NCBI RefSeq assembly: GCF_024802625.1
Contig: NZ_CP103371.1
Coordinates: 3,038,001 to 3,102,000 of the forward strand
Length of the DNA stretch: 64,000 nucleotides
Direction of reading: 5' to 3'
DNA from: Massilia sp. H6
GTDB lineage: Bacteria > Pseudomonadota > Gammaproteobacteria > Burkholderiales > Burkholderiaceae_D
Below, piece after piece: positions 58,114 through 64,000 of the stretch (position 1 is the first letter of the stretch; the number at the start of each line of letters is the position of its first letter). The position numbers were made by a program, and so were the translations under genes. The notes under the pieces are model-generated. The model did not search any database. It was not told the DNA's origin and worked only from the letters and a program-made list of their open reading frames with translations.

Positions 58114-58196
58114 GCGCTGTGTCGCCTTGTTTAATATTCTATGTGCCTGGAATAAGTTTGCCAGAGCTGGCTGGTGTTACTCCACACCGTAGCGCG

Positions 58197-58796
58197 CTAC
58201 AGGGTCTTGACGAATTCGCGGATACCGCCGAGCAGCATTTCAATCGACATGGCCGTCAAAATCAAGCCCATCAGTCGTTCGAAGGCGGTCATGACCTGCG
58301 GCCCGAGCTTTTGCTGCAGTCGTTCAGCGCTCAGGAAGACCGCCAGCCAGACTACCGCCACCGCCGCCAGCGCCGCCACATGCACCATGGTCTCGGACAC
58401 GGAACCCGAACTGAACAGCAGCACGGTTGCCAGCGCCGAAGGGCCGGCCAGCGCCGGAATGGCCAGCGGCACGATGAACGGTTCGCCGCCGTGTTCGCTG
58501 CGACCGAGCACGCCGTCGGGGTGGGGAAAGATCATGCGAATCGCAATGATCAGGAGGATCACCGCGCCGCCGATCCGCAGTGCGACCGGGCTCAGGTGAA
58601 GCGCGGCCAGGAAGTGCTGGCCAAAGAACATGAACACCAGCAGCAGCAAGAAGGCGATCGCGCACTCGCGCATCACGATGCGCGGGCGGCGCTGGAGAGG
58701 CGTGTCCTTGAGGGCGGCGGCGAACAGGGGAACATTGCCGAACGGGTCGGTGACGAGAATCAGCAATATGAAAGTCTGGAAAAAGCTTTGGGTCAT
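58197..58796 (-). CDS. MarC family membrane protein
   Basis: The 199-residue protein has about six membrane spans and the family patterns LLILVTDPFGNVPLF and VPLAIPALAGPSALATV. The ATG at 58796 gives MTQSFFQ, the usual family start. MarC proteins have been proposed as transporters, but a clear role is not established. Confidence 0.9.
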   Translation of the reverse strand: MTQSFFQTFILLILVTDPFGNVPLFAAALKDTPLQRRPRIVMRECAIAFLLLLVFMFFGQHFLAALHLSPVALRIGGAVILLIIAIRMIFPHPDGVLGRSEHGGEPFIVPLAIPALAGPSALATVLLFSSGSVSETMVHVAALAAVAVVWLAVFLSAERLQQKLGPQVMTAFERLMGLILTAMSIEMLLGGIREFVKTL

Positions 58797-58903
58797 GGGA
58801 TTGTTTTTGTTGGGCTTGCCCGGGGTACGGTAGCGCGATCTTAACAGGCTTGCATATCGCAAAACTGACTTCACAGAAATTCTTAATGCAGCAGAAATAA
58901 AGA

Positions 58904-58934
58904 AAGCGGAGCAGGCTTGCGCCCTGCTCCGCTT
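58904..58934 (-). terminator. Terminator downstream of the phosphoribosyltransferase gene
   Basis: Perfect 12-base arms AAGCGGAGCAGG and CCTGCTCCGCTT enclose a 7-base loop. On the minus strand TTCTTTATTT follows. It probably ends the hflK-hisZ-purA transcript. Confidence 0.85.
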
Positions 58935-58961
58935 CTTGCAGCACCGGTCAAGGCGCCTGGA

Positions 58962-59501
58962 TTATTTCTCGAACTTTTTCAGCCACGCCGACAGTTGGTG
59001 TGGGCGCAAGCCGTCGTAGTCCTCGAACGGCTGGTGGATCCACGGGTTGTGCGGCAGGTCGTCCAGATGGTAATCCGGCTTGAAGCTCGACGTTCCCTTG
59101 ACCCACAGCACGGCCGAACGCACTTCTGTCACGTCCGGATAGTTCGACTGCAGGTGCTCGCGCACTTTTTGCAGGGTCACGCCGGAGTCGGCCAGGTCAT
59201 CGACCAGCAGGATGCGGCCAGCCAGCGGGCCCTTGGTCATCGTCATGTACTTGGCGATGTCCAGGTTGCCCTGCTTGGTGCCCGACTCTTCGCGGTATGA
59301 GCTGGTCGACAGGATCGCCAGCGGCACGTCGAAGATGCGCGAGATGACGTCACCAGGACGCACGCCGCCGCGCGCCAGGCATAGCACCATGTCGAACTTC
59401 CAGTTCGATTCATAGACTTGCAGCGCCAGGCGCTCGACCATGCGGTTGTACTCGTCCCACGAAACCCAGAGGTCTTTGTCGGTGGTTGGTGGAGTGGTCA
59501 T
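58962..59501 (-). CDS. Phosphoribosyltransferase (xanthine/hypoxanthine type)
   Basis: The 179-residue protein has the PRPP motif ILLVDDLADSGVTLQKVRE (about 97-115) and an N-terminal VLCLARGGVRPGDVIS. The C-terminal hood (DYHLDDLPHNPWIHQPFEDYD) is as in purine salvage enzymes of the Hpt/Gpt type. The position directly behind purA in the same operon supports a purine salvage role. Confidence 0.9.
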   Translation of the reverse strand: MTTPPTTDKDLWVSWDEYNRMVERLALQVYESNWKFDMVLCLARGGVRPGDVISRIFDVPLAILSTSSYREESGTKQGNLDIAKYMTMTKGPLAGRILLVDDLADSGVTLQKVREHLQSNYPDVTEVRSAVLWVKGTSSFKPDYHLDDLPHNPWIHQPFEDYDGLRPHQLSAWLKKFEK

Positions 59502-59535
59502 GTTCAGGAATCCCTATCGTTACCTGTTCTTTTAA

Positions 59536-60855
<1,320 letters not shown>

Positions 60856-62010
60856 TTAACCTAAGTTTTTGAGAATCCAATTTCCGTTTTCGAGGACGAG
60901 CACACGGTCGCACTCGAATTCGTCCTGAACATTATCGTGACCCGGCATGGACTGAATCACGACTTCACCGCTATTCCGCAGATCAACGATTTTTTCGCGC
61001 AGCTCCGGGGCATTGCCCCAGGGCGCGCAGATGGAATGCTTGCGTTCGGCCGTCGGCAGCAGCCGCGCCAGTTCGCGCAGGTCGAGCGAGAAGCCGGTGG
61101 CGGGACGCGCCCTGCCAAAGGCTTCGCCGACGTGATCGTAACGCCCACCGCGCGCCACCGCGTTGGGCAGGCCCGGCACGAACAGCGCGAACATGGCCCC
61201 GCTTTCGTACTGGTAGCCGCGCAGGTCGGCCAAGTCGATCGCGACCTCGGCCCGGCCAATGGCGCCAGCCGCCAGCGCGGCCAGCTCCGCCAGTGCGCGG
61301 GTAATGCCCGGCAGCGCCGGAAGTTCTTCTTTTGCGCGCGCCAGCACATCGACATCGCCATACAGGTGCGGCAGCGCCAGCAGCGCCTTGCGGGTGGCAG
61401 GCAAATACTGCTGGGTCAGCTCATCGAGTCCCGGCGCATCCTTGGCACGCAGCAGGCAGGTGAGCTGGGCTTCGTCGCGGCGCGCCGCGGCGTCCTCGCC
61501 CAGGATCGCGCGCAGGATGCCGACGTGGCACAGGTCGAGGCGCACGTCGGCGAAGCCGGCCAGCGCCACCGACGCCAGCGCCAGCTCCTGGATCTCGGCA
61601 TCGGCTTCCAGGCCGGCGTGGCCATAGATCTCGGCGCCGATCTGGAGCGGCTCGCGGGTGGCATGCAGGCCCGACGGGCGGGTGTGCAGCACGCTGCCGG
61701 CATAGCACAGCCGGGTGACCGACTCGCGGTTGAGCAGATGGGCATCGATGCGGGCGACCTGGGTGGTCATGTCGGCGCGCAGGCCGAGCAGGCGACCCGA
61801 AATCTGGTCGACTACCTTGAAGGTGCGCAGCTCGGTGTCCTGACCCGCTCCGGCCAGCAGCGACTCGACGTATTCGAGCAGCGGTGGCATGACCAGCTCA
61901 TAACCGTACAGACGGAAAGTGTCGAGCATCTTGCGGCGCAGATCTTCGATCTTGCGCGCCTCGGACGGCAAGACATCAGCAATATTCTCGGGCAAAAGCC
62001 AGTTCGGCAT
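60856..62010 (-). CDS. hisZ: ATP phosphoribosyltransferase regulatory subunit
   Basis: The 384-residue protein resembles class II histidyl-tRNA synthetase: [17 protein letters not shown], motif 2-like [21 protein letters not shown] and a C-terminal [11 protein letters not shown]. It pairs with short HisG to make the hetero-octameric first enzyme of histidine synthesis. hisG is not in the window. Location between hflC and purA is typical for Burkholderiales. Confidence 0.96.
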   Translation of the reverse strand: MPNWLLPENIADVLPSEARKIEDLRRKMLDTFRLYGYELVMPPLLEYVESLLAGAGQDTELRTFKVVDQISGRLLGLRADMTTQVARIDAHLLNRESVTRLCYAGSVLHTRPSGLHATREPLQIGAEIYGHAGLEADAEIQELALASVALAGFADVRLDLCHVGILRAILGEDAAARRDEAQLTCLLRAKDAPGLDELTQQYLPATRKALLALPHLYGDVDVLARAKEELPALPGITRALAELAALAAGAIGRAEVAIDLADLRGYQYESGAMFALFVPGLPNAVARGGRYDHVGEAFGRARPATGFSLDLRELARLLPTAERKHSICAPWGNAPELREKIVDLRNSGEVVIQSMPGHDNVQDEFECDRVLVLENGNWILKNLG

Positions 62011-62227
62011 GGGTGACAGCTAACGGTTTGTAGGTGAAGAACGAGGGCAGGCACGCAGGCGTGCAGACGCACAGCGCGAACGCCGAATCGGCAATTTTAC
62101 CCGAAAATGGCGAGGTGTAGGCGGGGGATGTTGGTTTGACAGCGATTCCGGGTTGCCAGGACGCTTGTCTATACCGGTGCGAAGAAGGGTTGCCGCCCTT
62201 GACTGGCGGCAGTAGCCGGCCGTTAAG

Positions 62228-62262
62228 CCGCAGAGTGAGCAATTTTATTGCCCACTCTGCGG
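62228..62262 (-). terminator. Stem-loop after hflC
   Basis: CCGCAGAGTGAGCAA pairs with TTGCCCACTCTGCGG with one mismatch around a 5-base loop. No T run follows on the minus strand, so it may be a processing or stability hairpin rather than a full terminator. The rest of the 261-base gap to hisZ holds nothing else I can support. Confidence 0.6.
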
Positions 62263-62271
62263 GACGCCGGC

Positions 62272-63144
62272 TTATTTACTACCGGGGGCTTTGAAATACT
62301 TGAAGAACTCCGAGTTCGGATCTACCACCATCACGTCGCCGCGGTTCTTGAACGTGGTGCGGTAGGCCTCGAGCGAGCGATAGAACTTGGCGAATTCGGG
62401 GTTCTTGCCGAACGAACTGGCATAGATCGCCGATGCCTTGGCATCGCCCTCACCCTTGATCTTCTCGGCCTCGCGGAACGCTTCGGCGATGATCACGGTG
62501 CGCTGGCGGTCGGCGTCGGCGCGGATCTGCTCGGACTCGGCGGCGCCGGTCGAACGCAGTTCGTTGGCGACCCGGGTGCGCTCTGCCTTCATGCGCTCGT
62601 ACACCGAATTGTTGATCTGCTCGATGTAGTCGACGCGCTTGAGGCGCACGTCGACGATGCCGATGCCGATCTGCTTGGCTTCGGCCACGACCTTGAGCTT
62701 GACCGCTTCCATCACGCGGCCGCGTTCGCCGGAAATCACTTCGCGCACGGTGCGCTTGGTGATCTCGTCGTTCAGGGCCGCCTTGATGATCTGCGACATG
62801 CGGTCGCGCGCACGGCTTTCGTCGCCGTTGAAGCTGACGTAATACAGGCGCGGATCGACGATGCGCCACTTGACGAAGGCATCGACCAGAATGTTTTTCT
62901 TCTCGGCCGTGATGAAGCGGTCGGCGTCAGGCGTGTCGAGCGTCAGGATGCGCTTGTCCAGGTAGATCACGTTCTGGAACGGCGGCGGCAGCTTGAAGTG
63001 CAGGCCCGGTTCGGTGATCACGCTCTTGACCTGCCCCAGCGCGAAGACGATGGCGTAGCGGCGCTGGTCGACCACGAAAATCGTGGAGGACAGCAGCAAC
63101 AGGGCAATGAAGCCCGCCACGAAGATAGTTACGAGGCGGTTCAT
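62272..63144 (-). CDS. hflC: Protease modulator HflC
   Basis: The 290-residue SPFH protein has an N-terminal membrane anchor (about 5-25) and the band-7 domain (about 20-215; VVDQRRYAIVFALGQVKSVI and DARLKRVDYIEQI-type region). A coiled coil follows. With HflK it surrounds FtsH at the inner membrane. Its ATG overlaps the hflK stop as TAATG. Confidence 0.97.
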   Translation of the reverse strand: MNRLVTIFVAGFIALLLLSSTIFVVDQRRYAIVFALGQVKSVITEPGLHFKLPPPFQNVIYLDKRILTLDTPDADRFITAEKKNILVDAFVKWRIVDPRLYYVSFNGDESRARDRMSQIIKAALNDEITKRTVREVISGERGRVMEAVKLKVVAEAKQIGIGIVDVRLKRVDYIEQINNSVYERMKAERTRVANELRSTGAAESEQIRADADRQRTVIIAEAFREAEKIKGEGDAKASAIYASSFGKNPEFAKFYRSLEAYRTTFKNRGDVMVVDPNSEFFKYFKAPGSK

Positions 63145-64000
63145 TAACGGCTCTCCCGGTCACGTGAGGAATCGCGGGCCCGTTCGTCGCGTTGACGAAC
63201 CGACTCGAGGGCTTGGGTCACTTCGGCTGGCGCAGAGCCAGGCACCTGCACCGGGCCCGACTTGCTGCCAACGCCATCGTTGCCGGCATTTTGCGAGATG
63301 AGTTTATCCAGTGGCAGGTAGATCATCGAGTTGCCGCTGCGCGAGTCGATCATGACCTTGCTGGTGTTGGAAAAAATCTGCTGCATGGTATCGATGTACA
63401 TGCGGTCGCGGGTGACCGCCGGCGCCTTGCCGTAGGCAGCCACCACCTGGTCGAAGCGCGACGCATTACCGGTTGCGTTTTCGACCACCATCGAGCGGTA
63501 GGCTTCGGCTTCTTGCATCAGGCGGAAGGCCTGGCCGCGCGCCTGCGGAATCACCTGGTTGGCATACGCCTCGCCCTCGTTGCGGGCACGGGCGCGGTCC
63601 TGGCCGGCCTTGACGGCGTCGTCGAAGGCACTTTGCACCTGCTCCGGCGGCTGCACCGCCTGCATGGTCACATTGGTGATCAGCGCGCCAAGCTTGTAGC
63701 GGTCGACGATGGTCTGCATCATCTGGTGCACGTCGGCAGCGACCTTCTCGCGGCCCTCGTACAGGACGAAGTCCATCTTGCTGCGGCCGACGACTTCGCG
63801 GATCGCAGTTTCGGCAACCTGGCGTACGGTTTCATCGTTCTCGCGGTTGTTGTACAGCCACTGGACCGGGTCTTTGAGCGTGTACTGCACGGCGAACTGG
63901 ATGTCGATGATGTTTTCGTCGTCGGTCAGCATCAGGGCTTCTTGCTGCTGCTTGTTGCGGACGTTGGCGCGATAGCCGATCTCGGCAGTACGAATCTGCG
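63144..64000 (-). CDS. hflK: Protease modulator HflK (N-terminus outside window)
   Basis: The frame is open to the right edge, so the start and membrane anchor are missing. The visible about 285 residues contain the SPFH domain (LTDDENIIDIQFAVQYTLKD, AETAIREVVGRSKMDFVLYE) and the coiled coil with RNEGEAYANQVIPQARGQA. The tail is charged (QRDERARDSSRDRESR). It is the partner of HflC in controlling FtsH. Confidence 0.96.
   Translation of the reverse strand, partial: QIRTAEIGYRANVRNKQQQEALMLTDDENIIDIQFAVQYTLKDPVQWLYNNRENDETVRQVAETAIREVVGRSKMDFVLYEGREKVAADVHQMMQTIVDRYKLGALITNVTMQAVQPPEQVQSAFDDAVKAGQDRARARNEGEAYANQVIPQARGQAFRLMQEAEAYRSMVVENATGNASRFDQVVAAYGKAPAVTRDRMYIDTMQQIFSNTSKVMIDSRSGNSMIYLPLDKLISQNAGNDGVGSKSGPVQVPGSAPAEVTQALESVRQRDERARDSSRDRESR

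Overview
The window is a GC-rich chromosomal segment of a beta-proteobacterium, most likely Oxalobacteraceae and Massilia-like. That is an inference from gene order and protein character: ilvB-ilvH-ilvC near pssA, iscRSUA-hscBA-fdx, hflK-hflC-hisZ-purA, an ECF sigma/DUF3619/DUF3106/RDD cluster, and many hybrid histidine kinases. No rRNA was seen. About 60 protein genes and three identical tRNA-Asn genes are supported. Both window ends cut genes (an M16 peptidase on the left, hflK on the right).

Left part (1-10 kb): two M16 peptidase genes, then a six-gene minus-strand cluster reading rsbR-rsbS-rsbT, a serine-kinase/PP2C fusion, a histidine kinase with a decayed RsbT-like front end, and a REC-PAS-kinase-REC hybrid. 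It looks like a stressosome core wired to a two-component relay, with no sigma factor or DNA-binding output in the window. Behind it lies a scar holding an IS1595-type fragment and a truncated czcA remnant with an in-frame stop, then a small lipoprotein plus DUF6973-like pair.

10-26 kb: pnp and rpsO, a BamE-like lipoprotein, an esterase, pssA, a SIMPL-domain protein, a complete IS1595-family element, and the ilvB-ilvH-ilvC operon with a 0.5 kb leader. The ECF sigma operon follows, then an RsuA-type protein with Glu for the catalytic Asp, a threonine aldolase and a methyltransferase.

26-36 kb: the full isc iron-sulfur operon with a convincing IscR box, a divergent uracil-DNA glycosylase homologue without its catalytic Asp, and maiA/fumarylacetoacetase with a divergent LysR regulator.

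36-50 kb: a YciI protein; a PA0069/SPL-type radical SAM gene under a near-perfect LexA box; a DTW-domain tRNA modification enzyme (these two carry in-frame hexamer-type repeats); two secreted alpha/beta hydrolases including a lipase; a bacteriophytochrome kinase plus response regulator facing a hybrid kinase; an HNH-like protein; and an orphan type VI lipase effector/immunity pair beside a tRNA-Asn.

50-64 kb: purT and a hydrolase-like protein lacking its Ser nucleophile sit between the three tRNA-Asn copies. Then come an aromatic aminotransferase, uvrB, another hybrid kinase, a MarC protein, a phosphoribosyltransferase, purA, hisZ, hflC and partial hflK.

The most unusual features are the stressosome-to-two-component cluster, the LexA-controlled radical SAM gene, and several enzyme-fold proteins that have lost their catalytic residue.
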